A DNA stretch of 64,000 bases, from the NCBI RefSeq assembly GCF_963259705.1, contig NC_081861.1, forward strand, positions 110,700,102-110,764,101, given 5' to 3'. Each line of letters opens with the position of its first letter. Position 1 is the first letter of the stretch. Of this stretch, positions 33,945 to 45,749 are shown in pieces. The notes beneath the pieces were generated by a model. That model was given only the letters and a program-made list of their open reading frames with translations. It did no database searches and was not told the DNA's origin. The translations under genes were made by a program, and so were the position numbers. Source of the DNA: Myotis daubentonii (taxonomy: Eukaryota; Chordata; Mammalia; Chiroptera; Vespertilionidae).

Positions 33945-36306
33945 GAGAAACTAAGATGGCGGCATAGATAAACACCGGGAAATTGCTGCTTCCCACAACA
34001 ATTGATAAATGCATCAAAAACACAAGCCAGACATCACCCAGAACTATAGGAGAGCTGGCTGAGTGTAAATTCTACAACTAGAAGGAAAGAAAAGCACACT
34101 GAGAGCCAGAGGAGGTGCGGAGGTGGAGTGCAGAGGTATGGGGGCTCGCGCGCGAAGAAAGGGTCTGGCACCTGAGGACGCGGCTGTCTTTTTGAATCCG
34201 GAGGGAGACACAAGCTCCCGACAGCTCTGAAATACGGTTCTGGGAAGTCTCTGGGGACCCAGGACTCATACGGGGAGAAACTGGTCTGTCTGGCAGCGGG
34301 CGAGCTTGAGGACAGCTTTCCCTCAGAGGTGCTTGCAGCCATTGCCGGGACACTGGGACTTGCGACTCCTTAGGGCGGGGCTGAGGCTCCGCCATAGCTG
34401 CTTCCTCCACCCTTTGATTCCTTGAGACCCCACCCCGCCCAGGCTGCGGCAGAGGCTTTTGCATATGAATGCCCCGGCCATTTGCAACCTGTAATTACCT
34501 AACCACAGCCGGGCCAGATAGACCCAGAGCTTCCAAGAGAAGGCCCAAGGCCCCACAGCGGCTTGCATTGCTACACAGCTGAGCATCATCAGGGCACTTC
34601 CAAACTCCAAAAAAAGGAAGGGGAATCTGCAGTTCTCTTCATAGTTCCTGCTGTGTAACCTCAGGCAGAGGCTAAATTAGCACCTCCTTAGTTCCAAGAG
34701 CCACTGTACCCAGTGGTCAGAGGGGGACCATCCAGATCACAACTCCTCAGATCCATAAGGGACACACTCAGGGTGCAGTCTCAGTGAGCACGAAAGCCCC
34801 AATGAAGCAAGTCTTACCCCAGAAGGGTGTCTCCAGCACAGAAGTTCAACCGCTGCAGACACAGCTGATTCTCACTGCCAATTGGCCTGGAGGTCAATTC
34901 CTCCCAGTGATCCTACAACAGCCAAGGCAGAGCTACAACAAGACTGTGCACAAAGCCCATAAGGGGGTGCACCAAGAGTGTCCACCTCAGGTAACTGGGG
35001 AGGCTGAGCCACTGGGCCCTACAGGACACCTAGCACACAAAGCCACTCTATCAACACAGGGAAGCAGCCAAAATGCGGAGACAAAGAAACAGGTCACAAA
35101 TGGCAGAAATGGAGGAAGGCAAACGACTGGATATAGAGTTCAAGGCCACATTTATAAGGTTTTTCAAGAATTTTATGGAAACTGCTGATAAATTTAATGA
35201 GTCCCTCAATAAGTATAGTGAGACCATGGAGGACATGAAAAAGGACCAACTAGAAATTAAGCATACACTGACTGAAATAAAGAATAATTTACAGAGATCC
35301 AACAGCAGACAAGAGGATCCCAAGAATCAAGTCAAACATTTGAAATACAAAGAAACAAAAAATACCCAACTGAAAAAGAAAAAAGAAAAGAGATTCCAAA
35401 AATATGAAGATAGTGTAAGGAGCCTCTGGGACAACTTCAAGTGTACCAACATCAGAATTATAGGGGTACCAGAAGAAGAGAGAGGGCAAGATATTGAAAA
35501 CCTATTTGAAGAAATAATGACAGAAAACTTCCCCTACCTGCTGAAAGGAATAGACTTACAAGTCCAGGAAGCGCAGAGAACCCCAAACAAAAGGAATCCA
35601 AAGAAGACCACACCAAGACACATCATAATTAAAATGCCAAGAGCAAAAGACAAAGAGAGAATCTTAAAAGCAGCAAGAGAAAGACAGTCAGTTACCTACA
35701 AGGGAGTACCCATACGACTGTCAGCTGATTTCTCAACAGAAACCATGCAGGCCAGAAGAGAGTGGCAAGAAATATTCAAAGTGATGAATAGCAAGAACCT
35801 GCAACCAAGATTACTTTATCCAGCAAAGCTATCATTCAGAATAGAAGATCAGATAAAGAGCTTCACGGATAAGAAAAAGCTAAAGGAGTTCATCACCACC
35901 AAACCAGCATTATATGAAATGCTGAAAGGTATTCTTTAAGAAGAGGAAGAAGAAAAAGGAACTCTTACCATTTGCCACAGCATGGATGGAACTGGAGAGC
36001 GGATAAATACCACAGGATCTCACTCATTTGCGGAATATAATGAACAACATAAACTGATGAACAAGGACTGATCCAGAGACGGAGAGGCATTGATTGGACT
36101 GTCGGGCTTTGGAGGGAGGGTAGAGGAGGGTGGGGGCAAGGGGGAAAGATCAACCAAAGGACTTACATGCAGGCATATAGGCCTAACCAATGGACACGGA
36201 CAACTGGGGGGGAGGGGTGAGGGCATGAGCGGGGTGAGGGGGGTAGAGGGTAACGTGGGGACAAGGACACATATGTAATATCTTAATCAATAAAAATATA
36301 TTAAAA
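33945..36306 (+). mobile_element. Half-L1 (HAL1-type, ORF1-only) retrotransposon, copy 2
   Basis: Starts AGAAACTAAGATGGCGGCAT and has about 1.1 kb of 5' UTR, one ORF, a short 3' UTR and an A-rich end (CAATAAAAATATATTAAA). It is flanked by AATACTGATTAAAA (33931-33944 and 36307-36320). The 3' UTR begins with remnants of ORF2's end (in one frame PFATAWMELES, then DKYHRISLICGI), showing derivation from a full L1 by loss of ORF2. It sits inside the 5' UTR of the L1 at 27719-37565. Confidence 0.93.
35073..35939 (+). CDS. L1-type ORF1 protein of half-L1 copy 2
   Basis: 288-residue open frame. N-terminal MRRQRNRSQ and a charged coiled coil (about residues 20-115) are followed by TNIRIIGVPEEERGQDIENLFEE-type RRM sequence (about 128-150). 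The C-terminal domain has ARERQSVTYKGVPIRLSADFS and LLYPAKLSFRIEDQIKSF, ending MLKGIL. It is clearly the same family as the protein at 25331-26179, with substitutions spread through the coiled coil. The role by family is RNA binding and chaperoning of element RNA. There is no stop, although the host L1 is badly broken, consistent with later insertion. Confidence 0.88.
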   Translation: MRRQRNRSQMAEMEEGKRLDIEFKATFIRFFKNFMETADKFNESLNKYSETMEDMKKDQLEIKHTLTEIKNNLQRSNSRQEDPKNQVKHLKYKETKNTQLKKKKEKRFQKYEDSVRSLWDNFKCTNIRIIGVPEEERGQDIENLFEEIMTENFPYLLKGIDLQVQEAQRTPNKRNPKKTTPRHIIIKMPRAKDKERILKAARERQSVTYKGVPIRLSADFSTETMQARREWQEIFKVMNSKNLQPRLLYPAKLSFRIEDQIKSFTDKKKLKEFITTKPALYEMLKGIL

Positions 36307-36320
36307 AATACTGATTAAAA

Positions 36321-37565
36321 ATAAAAATGTAGTAATTAAAAGGGTAAAATCAGGTGATGAAAAAAGAAAAAAATTTGTTTCTTAATTAAAAGGTGAAAAA
36401 AGAATTAAAAAAAATAAAAATGTGCAGCAGTGAAGATCCTTCAGTTCTTCTACTCTTCTGTCTGACACGCCTTAGTCCTGCCAGGTATTCAGGAGAGTGT
36501 TGAATTTCCCTGTGATACACTGTTCCTCCATGTTGTAAACCACAGTCCTGATTTTAAAGCAGGCTGTATTTGTTTCCCAGACTGCCTTTATTTGTATTTA
36601 CAGAAGAGGCAGTTCGTGGCTCTGCCTGTGGATGGCAGTGTGTCTGGATTGACCTCCGAGGCTATAAATCCTCTCTATCCAGTAGGTAGGGCTTATTTTC
36701 TCTATTGTACTTAAAACTGGTTTGGGAAAGTCCACTGCCCCGAGCTGGTTCTTTAATCGTTACTCCCTGCTCTGTTTCCCAGGTTCCACAAAAACAACTT
36801 TCCCCTGCAGTCTCTGCGAGTGTCCCCAACTGGGCAATCCCATGCACTGGGTTTAATAATCAATTATGCAAAATTTAAGGGGAAGAGAAATAAACAAGAG
36901 CCTGAGAAGTTGTGCGACTTTGCAACCCTCCACCTTCCAGCTCTGTGCGCAGTCTCCTCTGCGAGCCCTCTCTCCCCTGGCACCAAGCAGTCAGCACACT
37001 AGCAAAATCCGAGGTTGCCTTTTTGCATCCAGTCCAGCTATGGGCTTATTTTTAGCGTTCCCTTCTGCCAGCAGCCCTGTGGGAGCCCTTCCACACTCGC
37101 GGATCATGCTGGCCCCAAAGGCCGCAGACTTTGTGGGGCGCAGACCTCTCCTTGCACGTTCCTCTCCCCAACCTGAATTGCAAACCGCACCTTAAGGCGA
37201 AATCTGACCTTTCTGTGAGGAGAAGCAGGGCTCCACGTAGTCGTGCTGTCCCAGATCCAGTGTTTCCAGGTTAGCAGCTGATCTCTGGATGCCGGGTCTT
37301 TGGATATATATGCTTCCAATAACAGCCACTCTAGATGACGTGGTTTCTGCTGCTGAGCTGGCACTCCAGGAGAGATTCCAGTCGCAGTGTCCAACCGTCC
37401 CCTTTCTCTGGGAGTCCTCTGCCTTTCCCGGCTGCAAACTGTCTCTCAGCTGAATATCCTCTGCTTATTCGGGCTGTATGTTACCGGTTTCAGCTGCTCA
37501 CCCTATCAGCTCCAGGACAAGGCAAGGAACGCGTTGTCTATACCTCCGCCATTTTTTCTCTCCAG
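36321..37565 (-). repeat. L1 5' UTR, promoter-proximal part
   Basis: The continuation of the L1 5' UTR beyond the nested half-L1. It is moderately GC-rich and ends at the L1 5' terminus (GCCATTTTTTCTCTCCAG on the plus strand) next to the target duplication. Reading frames seen here have no family resemblance. Confidence 0.75.
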
Positions 37566-39503
37566 CCCTTGGCCTTTTAATTATGATGTATCTTGATGTA
37601 GGCCTCTTTGGGCTCTTCTTGTTTGGGAGTCTCTGTGCTTCCTGGACATGTAAGTCTATTTCTTTCACCAGATAGGGGAAGTTTTCTGTCATTATTTCTT
37701 CAAATAGGTTTTCAATATCTTGCTTTCTCTCTCCTTCTGGTACCTCCATAATGCAAACATTGGTATGCTTGAAGTTGTCCCAGAGGCTCCTTATACTATC
37801 TTCATATTCTTGGATTTTTTGGGGGGTGAGGGGGCTCTTCTAATTGGATGTGTTTTCTTCCTCATATTCCACTTTGTTGATTTGATTCTCGGACTCCTTT
37901 ATTCCACTGTTGAATCCTATAAATTATTCTTTATTTCATTTAGAGTATGCTTAATTTCTGACTGGTCCTTTTTCATATCTTTGACATTCACACTAAAATC
38001 CTTGGAAGTCATAAAGATCCTTGAGTGATCTTATAACCATGTTTTGAACTCTGTCTCCAAAAGTTTGCGTGCTTCCATATCTCTTATCTGTGACATGTTT
38101 CTTTGTCTCTTCATTTTATTTGTAATTGTTTATTTATTTGTTTGTATTTGTATCTGCTTCCTTGTATTTGTTTCTATGTATTAGACAGAGCTGCTATGTC
38201 TCCTGGAATTGGTAGAGTGCCCTTGTCTCATAGGTGTCTGTAGGGCCCAGGGACTCAACATCCACTCTCTCTTGAGCTGGGCACTCTAGATGCATCTCTG
38301 TGTGGGCTGTGTACACTGTCTTGTAGTTGAGCTTTGACGTCACAGGGAGGAATTGACCTCCAAGCCAATTGGCTGTGAAGACCAGTTTCACCTACAGTGT
38401 GAGAGCAGCTGTGCAGGAAATACCGTGATGGAGCAGGAATTGTTTCAGGGGGGGCTTTGGTGCTCACTGAGTCTGCCCTTTGAGTGTGTTGCTCATAGAT
38501 GTGCAGAGTTGCACTCTGGTATGCTCTAAAGCTGTCCACCAGGAGCACTGGCTCTTTGGTCTCCAGGGAGGTTCAAAGCCAGACACTGTCTGGGGCCACC
38601 CTGCAGGCACTATTTGTATTGTACTTGGAGGTGCCCAGGTGAGCCCTATCTGTGAAGCAAGGCAGACTCATGTTAGTGCAAGGTCTTGGGCCTTTTATTG
38701 ACAAGTTTGGGGTATACTGACCCAGCTGCAACTTGTTTGATAGATTTTTAGGAAAGTCTGAAGCCTGAGCCAGGTCAGGCCATTCATATGCAAAAGCTGC
38801 TGCAAACAGGTTGGGTGGGGCTGCAAATTGGATGGGGCAGGGTCTCAGGGAATCACCAGGTCAGAGCAAACAGATATGGCTGCCATTCAGCCCTGTGACT
38901 GGGGATGCCCTAGCACAGGAACAATGACCCCTGGGAGCACCTCCATCTGGAAGAAAGCTGGTCCTGAGTTCCTGCCCTGATGCTAGACAATTCAGTTCCT
39001 CCACATATATTTCTGGTTTCCTCCAGAGCCTCACCCTGGTACTGGAGCTCAGAGGAAGCAGGATCTTATAAACTCAGTTAATGCACTGGCTCTTTAAGAA
39101 GAACCATTGGGTCTCCAGCAGCCTCCTTGTCACTGATCCCCAATCCCTACTGGTTTTTACAGTTCATAGTCACGGGGACTTCTTTTCCCAGCTCTGGAAT
39201 CCTGGGCTGAGGGTCTGGTGTGTTGCTGGTGCTCCTTGCTCCTCACGGGTGGCTTCTGCAGAGATGATCTCCCTCACAATTAAAAAAAATGCCACATGTG
39301 GGGGCAGATCCAGCCAGTTCCAGGACTCCGTCCCTCCTGCCATTCTCAGTGTGCTTTCTTCTTTACTTCTCTAGTGTAGGATTTCTGTTCAGCCAGCTTT
39401 CAGGCCATTCTGAATGATGGTTGTTTAATATTTCAGTTGTAATTTTGATGTGGTTGTGGGAGGTGGTGAGCACAGGCATTTATCGACATCACCATCTTGG
39501 TTC
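37566..39503 (-). mobile_element. Half-L1/L1 copy 3, ORF1 and 5' UTR, decayed
   Basis: Minus-strand ORF1 pieces (for example PEGERKQDIENLFEEIMTENFPYLVKEIDL at 37640-37749; a second piece near 37780-38110) are followed by about 1.4 kb of 5' UTR ending CACCATCTTGGTTCTTG, the end seen in copy 1. Frameshifts and stops make it older than copies 1 and 2. The L1 at 27719-37565 inserted into its ORF1. Confidence 0.8.
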
Positions 39504-39615
39504 TTGTATTGAGTTTTATAAGTTCTTTATATATTTTGGATATTAACACCTTATCTGATATATAGTTTGCAAATTTTCTCCCCATTCTATAGATTGCCTT
39601 TTCATTTTGTGGGAG
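39504..39615 (-). repeat. Old L1 ORF2 fragment
   Basis: The sequence from TTGAGTTTTATAAGTTC to ATTGCCTTTTCATTTTG corresponds, diverged, to the ORF2 segment at about 28640-28750 of the younger L1, in the same orientation. Confidence 0.7.
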
Positions 39616-39827
39616 CCCCATGGGGTCCCTGAAGCTGTCAGGTACTTGGGTGAGACATGTGCCTGAGTTCACAGGAGCCCATCAGTAGCCTCGTGCACAG
39701 GATACTACCTTGGGCTTTGGGGGCTATTTGGGGCACTGGATTTGGCAAATGTTGGGGAGATCCAAGGGCCTGGATTCACAAAAGCCTGCTGGGAGGTTTG
39801 TGCTATTGATGCTATCTGATGGCCTAC

Positions 39828-39964
39828 TGTTTTTGATACGTATTTAGTTGAATCCATGGATGTGAAACCCACAGATAAGTAGGGCTGACTGCATTTATTC
39901 AAAAAAAAATCTGTGTATAAGTGGGCCAGCGCAGTTCAAGCCTGTATTATTCAAGGGTCAACTG
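39828..39964 (-). mobile_element. Tigger/MER2-like DNA transposon fragment
   Basis: Contains GAATCCATGGATGTGAAACCCAC and ends TTCAAGGGTCAACTG, the well-known inverted-repeat end of Tigger-type elements. The left part (39616-39827) is not assigned. Confidence 0.7.
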
Positions 39965-39965
39965 T

Positions 39966-40738
39966 ATATATATTCTGGAAAAGGAAAAATTAGGGAGACA
40001 GTAAAAAGATCATTGGTTTCTAGGAGTTCTAAAGGAGGAAAGAAGAGATGAATAGATAGAACACAGGAGATTTTAAGGGGAATTAAACTACTCTGTATGA
40101 TGCTATAATAGTAGATATATGTCATAACCATTTGGCAGAACCCACAGAAGGTAAAATACAAAGAGTGAGCCTAATGGAAACTATACACTTTAGTTAATAA
40201 TAATGTACCAATAAATGCACATTAATTGTAAAAATGTACAATAATGCAATATGTTAAAAATAGAGAAAAATGGGGGAAGGGGTGGTTTAGGGGTTATACA
40301 GTAACTCACTGTGCTTTCTGCTCAGTTTTTTTGTAAACCTAAAGCTATTCAAAAACTCAAGTCTATTAATTTTAAAAATAATAAATATAGATACATGCTA
40401 TAATAATCTTGGCAACATTATTTAAGTAAAAGAATCCAGATGCAAAGAGCCAAATATTGCATAATTTCATTTATATTAAATGTCCAGAATAAGAAAGCCC
40501 ATTTAGACAGAAAATAGATATATGACAGACTATGGGGGAAGGAGAAATTGGGAGTGTCTGCTATCAGATATGGAGTTTCTTTTTGAAATGATGAAATGTT
40601 CTAGAATTAAATATTGGTTATGTTTTCACAATCCAGTTAATATACTAAAAATAATGAATTGTACACTTTGTAATGGTCGAATTTGGGCATGTGAATTATA
40701 TCTCAATGATAATAATTTTATAAAAGATACCACCAGAT
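39966..40738 (+). repeat. Ancient L1 3' end
   Basis: Diverged L1 3' UTR ending GTGAATTATATCTCAATGAT, the classic end of old mammalian L1M-type elements. Upstream pieces resemble AGAATGGTGGTT-type L1 tails. Too decayed for subfamily assignment. Confidence 0.65.
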
Positions 40739-40837
40739 AATCTCCAGCACCATACATAAGGATACATAAAAAATATATAAAGGTCCCCTTTTTCAATCTA
40801 TGGAGATACTAAGTCTCTAATGTAGAGTCAAAGGCTG

Positions 40838-41045
40838 AGTTTTTATACAAACTATGCCACTACTTGCATGTGAGACTTTGGACAAGATATTTAATTTACT
40901 TAATCTTCAATTTAATCACTTGTAATAGCAGTTTCTATATCACAGGAGTATTTAAAAATTACATGAAATAATATATGTAATGGGCACAGCACAATTTCTG
41001 AACATATTAAGTATTCAATAAATGTTAACTGTTATTGTAATAGCA
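40838..41045 (+). repeat. MIR SINE
   Basis: Follows the MIR pattern: TGCCACTACTTGCATGTGAGACTTTGGACAAG..., then TTAATTTACTTAATC, then AAGTATTCAATAAATGTTAACTGTTATT. Confidence 0.8.
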
Positions 41046-41844
41046 TGTAATTTGGGGGAAACTTTAAAACCTAGAAAGAGGAAATATATTGGACAGAATA
41101 TACAGCAAAAATATAGTTAATCTATTTTACTGATATGTATAGCTCAGTAGGTAGAGATAATAAAGGATTTGTCCATAATTTAGGGTGTTTTCCCTATTGC
41201 ATTAGACAACTTGGTGATGATAAAGAGTCACCTTGCCACCAGCAACTTAACAAAGCACACTGACCATGCTGTGTGCCACGCTGCTCAATTAAAAAGACCC
41301 CTAGAAAACTAGGATTTGAAATCTTCTTAATTTCTGTATTATTTAGAATAAGCTAATCCTGTGGTAACCAATAAACAAACATCTTAGCACAACTGAAGCT
41401 TCAGCGAGTATATTTTTCTTTCACTTAACAATCCTAGGCAGCTTCCCTCCAGGTAGTAATTTAGGGACTTAAGTGAAGAAGACTCTGCTATATTCAAAAC
41501 AGGGCTTCTTAGATTGCCCTGAGGATTGCCACTGCATACAACTGAACAGGAAAGAATAGAGAAGACCTGACATTGAAAGATTTAATGGGAGGTACCTGGT
41601 TGTGGTACAAACGCACCCACTGGAGAAAGCTCAGTGGTACAGCCACACCCAACTTCAGGAAAAAAAATGCAGTCCAGCTAAATGCCAAAGAAGAGAGAAC
41701 AGATTTTGATGCACACTTAGAAGCCTGTGACAACTTCCAAAATTGGGTGGAAATTGCTCATGTCTCAGGAACAGGTGATTAATCCTGGTATCCCTGTACA
41801 GATTCAGTTACTGGCACTTAGTTGGTACTCAAAATCAATTTACT
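41046..41844. other. Intergenic sequence, nothing assigned
   Basis: AT-rich single-copy-looking sequence. A 69-codon ORF at 41573-41782 has no recognisable motif and no promoter context. Confidence 0.5.
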
Positions 41845-41873
41845 TGAATGAATGAATGAATGAATGAATGAAT
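41845..41873 (+). repeat. (GAAT)n microsatellite
   Basis: About seven tandem GAAT units. Confidence 0.9.
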
Positions 41874-41927
41874 AATGAATGAGTGAATTAGAGCCTGAGA
41901 AATAAATATTAAAATTAACAAGGATAG

Positions 41928-42080
41928 CACTGGCTAGTATGGCACAGTTGGTTGTACATCCTCCAGTGCCCTGATAGCTTGCTAGTTTGATTCCCAGTCA
42001 GGGAACATGCCTGGGTTGTGGGCTTGATCCCTGGTAGTGGGTTGGCAGGAGGCAGCCAATCAGTGTTTCCCTCTCATCTC

Positions 42081-42143
<63 letters not shown>

Positions 42144-42188
42144 TCCTCTCTGAAATCAACATACTTTTTAAAAATAAATAAATAAAAC
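41928..42188 (+). mobile_element. Ves SINE 1 with long (TC)n
   Basis: A tRNA-derived SINE typical of vesper bats: diverged A/B-box region from CACTGGCTAGTATGGC, GGGAACATGCCTGGGTTG, a (TC)n expansion (about 42080-42140) and CCTTCCTCTCTGAAATCAA before an A-rich tail. It is one of the older copies. Confidence 0.88.
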
Positions 42189-42189
42189 A

Positions 42190-42330
42190 TGGATATTGCT
42201 AATTACACCTACCTTATAATATTGTTGTTGTTTACACGAGATTTTTCATGTAAAGCAAAGAGGATAGCACAATGCATAGCTCATAGTAAGTATTCAAAAA
42301 CCATAATATTAACACAACTACTACCACCGT
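42190..42330 (+). repeat. Probable MIR fragment
   Basis: ACACCTACCTTATAATATTG, then GCACAATGCATAGCTCATAG and TAAGTATTCAAAAACC fit the 3' half of MIR. Confidence 0.55.
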
Positions 42331-43504
42331 TTTATAGAGCAGATGAATTGTATGCCATCCATAACTGAGTTGATATCATAACATTCACATTTAAATAGCA
42401 TTTTTCCATTTATAAAGTGAATTTTACATGCAGTTTTAAATAATTATTTATTAACATTATTTTTTATTTATGTAACCTAAAATATCAAACTAAAAATTAA
42501 CACTAATATTTCTGTTTATAGTTAGGTAAACAAAGGTCTGTGAGATAAAAGGATTCTCCCCAAATTCAATAGCTTGTGTTGGTATCTAAGCACAAAGACC
42601 AGGTCTCTGACACTTCATTCCACTTCGAAGTATAAACTATGTTCTCACAAAAAAAAGAGAGAAAAATAACAATGATTTGTCAGAATAAATTTTTTACATT
42701 TGACTCCTTGCTAATGAAGAATGGTAACTCAGTCATAGAAAGTGATGAAACATTCCAAACTATTAAACTATTCCAAAATTGATTAATACTCTAGTTATAC
42801 CATACCTTAATGGTGGTTATTTAATATCTGTAGTAATTAAGGTCAGTGTCAGTCCTTCCAGATTTCCTAGGAAAACACTGCAATGGAAAACATTCAGGAT
42901 GTAAAGAGTGAAAAATAGTGTGAACAAAAAATAAAAATGCATCAATAACAAAAAATGCTCATAAATTTTCTAAGTGACAGACTTGGTGACAGTTTTAGTT
43001 GAATAGAGTATTGCAATCAAATATGATTGATGAGATGCAATGTGATGTCTCTGGTGAAATATATCTAAAGGGAAATAATAATCATAAGGGAAAACAGCGC
43101 TACAAAAACAGAACAAAAACAAAAAACTTTTAACAAACTTTCTGCGGATGCTTTTAGGATATTTTCCTCTGTATGAAAACTTCAACTGTGAAAGTCTATC
43201 CATGATGTAAGTCAGTAATCTTTGTATATGTAACCAACTATTTTATTCTGGTTATTTCTTAATTACATGTCTTAATTGACTGTTGATAATAAATTGTATT
43301 ATTACAAAGGCTATGCAAATCAGTCTATTTTTCTAAAACCCTGTGGCATTTTTTTATTTGTGTACATATGTGAATATCTAGCTATAAATATATTTATATC
43401 AAAACAAAATTAAAATACCTATATAAAGTATTTTGTGTATAACATAAGGATTTTTTAATCACAAGATACTCATTATTCTTATATCAATACTTTCACTGAC
43501 ACTT
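42331..43504. other. Intergenic sequence, nothing assigned
   Basis: AT-rich sequence without a convincing ORF, RNA gene or repeat that I can name. Confidence 0.5.
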
Positions 43505-43859
43505 TTTAAAATTTTTATTTTCTTCAGATTTTATTTTTTTACTTTAAATATTTTTTTCAATTATAGTTGACATACAATATTATATTAGTTTCAGGTGTAT
43601 AACCCAATGATTAGACATTATATAACTTAATAATTGATCATCCCATAAATCTAGCACCCATCTGACACAATACGTAGTTATTACAGTATCATTGACTATA
43701 TTCCCTATGCTATAATTTATATCCCCATGACTACTCTGTAACTATCTATTTGTACTTCTTAATCTGCTCAAATTTTTTTAGCCATCCCCAACCCCTTCCC
43801 ATCTGGCAACTGTCAAAATGTTCTCTGTATCTGAGTCTGTTTCTGTTCTTCTTGTTCAT
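43505..43859 (-). repeat. L1 3' UTR, left part of a split old L1
   Basis: ATTATAGTTGACATACAATA and TTTCAGGTGTATAACCCAAT are hallmark minus-strand L1M 3' UTR motifs. The element continues past the Ves SINE at 44110. Confidence 0.8.
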
Positions 43860-43874
43860 TTATTTTGTTTTTTA

Positions 43875-44094
43875 GTTATTTTTTAAATATATTTTTATTG
43901 ATTTCAGAGAGGAAGGAAGAGGGAAAGAGAAATAGAAACATCAATGATAAGAGAGAATTATTGATTGGCTGCCTCCTACACACCCCACACTGGGGATCGA
44001 GCCCGCAACCGGGGCATGTGCCCCAACAGGGAATCGAACCACAACCTCCTGGTTCAGCAGTTGATGCTCAACCACTGAATCATGCAGGCTGGGC
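43875..44094 (-). mobile_element. Ves SINE 2
   Basis: Minus-strand copy: A-rich tail at the left, GATTTCAGAGAGGAAGG, GGGGATCGAGCCCGCAACC, and a tRNA-like end GCAGGCTGGGC. It is flanked by TTATTTTGTTTTTTA (43860-43874 and from 44095). It inserted into an old L1. Confidence 0.93.
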
Positions 44095-44109
44095 TTATTT
44101 TGTTTTTTT

Positions 44110-44560
44110 AGATTCTGCATGTAAGTAAAGTCACTCAGTATTTGTCTTCTTCTGTCTGACTTATTTCACTCAGCACGATCGAATTTAGGTCCATCCATGT
44201 TCTGCATATGGCAAGATTTTATTGTTTTTCATGGCTGAATCATATTCTACTATATATATGTACAATTTCTTCTTTATCCATTCATGTATTGATGGACACC
44301 TAGGTGGCTTCCATATATTGGCTATTGTAAATAATGCTGCAATAAACATATAGATGTATATGTCTTTTCACTTTAGTGTATTGTGTTTCTTTGGATAAAT
44401 ACCCGGAAGTGGAATTGCTGGGTCCTTCTTTGTTTCCTGTTATAGAGCCTTTGTATTAAAGTCTATTTTGTCTGGTATGACTATTGCTACCTCAGCTTTT
44501 TTTTTCTTTTTTCTATTTTCATAAAACATCTTTCCCATCCCTTCACTTTCAGTCTGTGTG
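44110..44560 (-). repeat. L1 ORF2 end, right part of a split old L1
   Basis: Minus-strand matches to the end of L1 ORF2 (TTATTTCACTCAGCACGATC, CCATCCATGTT, GGATAAATACCCGGAAGTGG). After about 44425 there is a second, non-adjacent ORF2 piece (TCTATTTTGTCTGGTATGAC), so an internal deletion is likely. Confidence 0.78.
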
Positions 44561-45022
44561 TGTCAGGCACAGTTGGCTCTCTACCCAAGAGACATTTTCC
44601 CAGTTTTCTTCCTCAAAGGTATTTGATGGAAATCCCTTGATTACAGGGACAGTAGTCTTATCATCGATTAGTGATGAGCATGTGATCAGTTATGCCAAAT
44701 AAAATATGAGAAGTTTGCTGAAGGAGCAGCACTTTTGACAAATAATTTTCTCCCTAATATACGATGAAGATGGGAGAAGAAATTCTGCTCCATGTCATTC
44801 CATTTTTCATGCCTTTAAGTACAGTTTAGAGACTGTAATATATTTAGCCATCATGACCATATTATGGCTATGAGAGGAAAGTCAAGAGAAATACAGAGAA
44901 AACTATCTAAAGCCCTAACCTTATTAAGATACTAAACCATTACCAAAATCTTAATCTCTGACTTTTCATTATTTGGAAAATACCTCTTATTTAAGTCACT
45001 ATAAATGTATATTCTGATTCTT
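44561..45022. other. Intergenic sequence, nothing firmly assigned
   Basis: Part of 44590-44800 (CATGTGATCAGTTATGCCAAA, TGAGAAGTTTGCTGAAGG) may be a decayed DNA transposon or LTR, but I cannot support a name. Confidence 0.4.
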
Positions 45023-45277
45023 TTTTGTTGTTGTTAATCCTCACTTGAGGATATTTTTTCATTGCTCTTTTTGAGAGAGTGGAAGAGAGAGGAAAAGACA
45101 GAGAGAAACATTGATGTGAGAGAAACACATAGATTGGTTGCCTCCTGCATGCACCCCGACCAGGGCCTGAGCAGGGGAGGAACCTGCAACCACGATATGT
45201 GCTCTTGACTGGAATGGAATCTGGGACCCTTCGGTCCGCAGGCTGATGCTTTATCCACTGAACCAAACTGGGGTGAC
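45023..45277 (-). mobile_element. Ves SINE 3
   Basis: Minus-strand copy with GAGAGGAAAAGACAGAGAG, GGGACCCTTCGGTCCGCAGG and ATCCACTGAACC. The target duplication ATTCTGATTCTT lies at 45011-45022 and 45278-45289. Confidence 0.92.
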
Positions 45278-45510
45278 ATTCTGATTCTTATACCCAATAC
45301 ATTCTTAAATCACACCCTTTTTTTGGTCCTACATCTTCTTTTTAGTTCTATCTCTTAGACAGAGGGAGTATTTTAAGTAACTAAGATGAGAAGGCAAACA
45401 TATCTAAACATGGCTCTGCTTTACCATCACTGAGGCAAAATACTTGTTATATGAGGAGGAAGTGGACCAGGATATTGAAGAGAAATAATCAATCAAGAAT
45501 GAAAGTGGAT

Positions 45511-45733
45511 AGCCCTAGCTGGGTTGGCTCAATGGATAGAGCATCAGCCTGTGGACTGAAGGATCCAGGGTCCATTCTGATCAAGGGCCCATGCCTGGGC
45601 TGCTGGCTCAATCCCCAGTAGGGAGCGAGCAGAAAGCAGCCAATCAATGATTCTCTCATCATTGATGTTTTTATATCTCTATCCCTCTTCCTTCCTCTCT
45701 GAAATCAATAAATATATATATATATTTTTAAAA
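45511..45733 (+). mobile_element. Ves SINE 4
   Basis: Plus-strand copy: AGCCCTAGCTGGGTTGGCTC, GGATAGAGCATCAGCCTG and CTTCCTCTCTGAAATCAAT, followed by an AT-rich tail. Near-identical AAGAATGAAAGTGGA / AAGAATAAAAGTGGA flank it. Confidence 0.92.
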
Positions 45734-45749
45734 AAGAATAAAAGTGGAC

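Larger units (their letters stand above)
27719..37565 (-). mobile_element. Full-length-sized L1 (minus strand) with nested insertions
   Basis: 3' end at the left (A/T-rich tail near 27719), ORF2, ORF1, then a long 5' UTR ending CTGGAGAGAAAAAATGGCGG (minus strand) near 37565. It is flanked by the 14-bp duplication CCCTTGGCCTTTTA. Subtracting the nested half-L1 (33945-36320) and MITE (30580-30863) leaves about 7.2 kb, the size of a complete mammalian L1. Both ORFs carry stops and frameshifts. Confidence 0.92.

Noticed and set aside
41573..41782. 69-codon ORF in unique sequence
   Set aside because: No motif, promoter or conservation information; expected by chance in this length of DNA.
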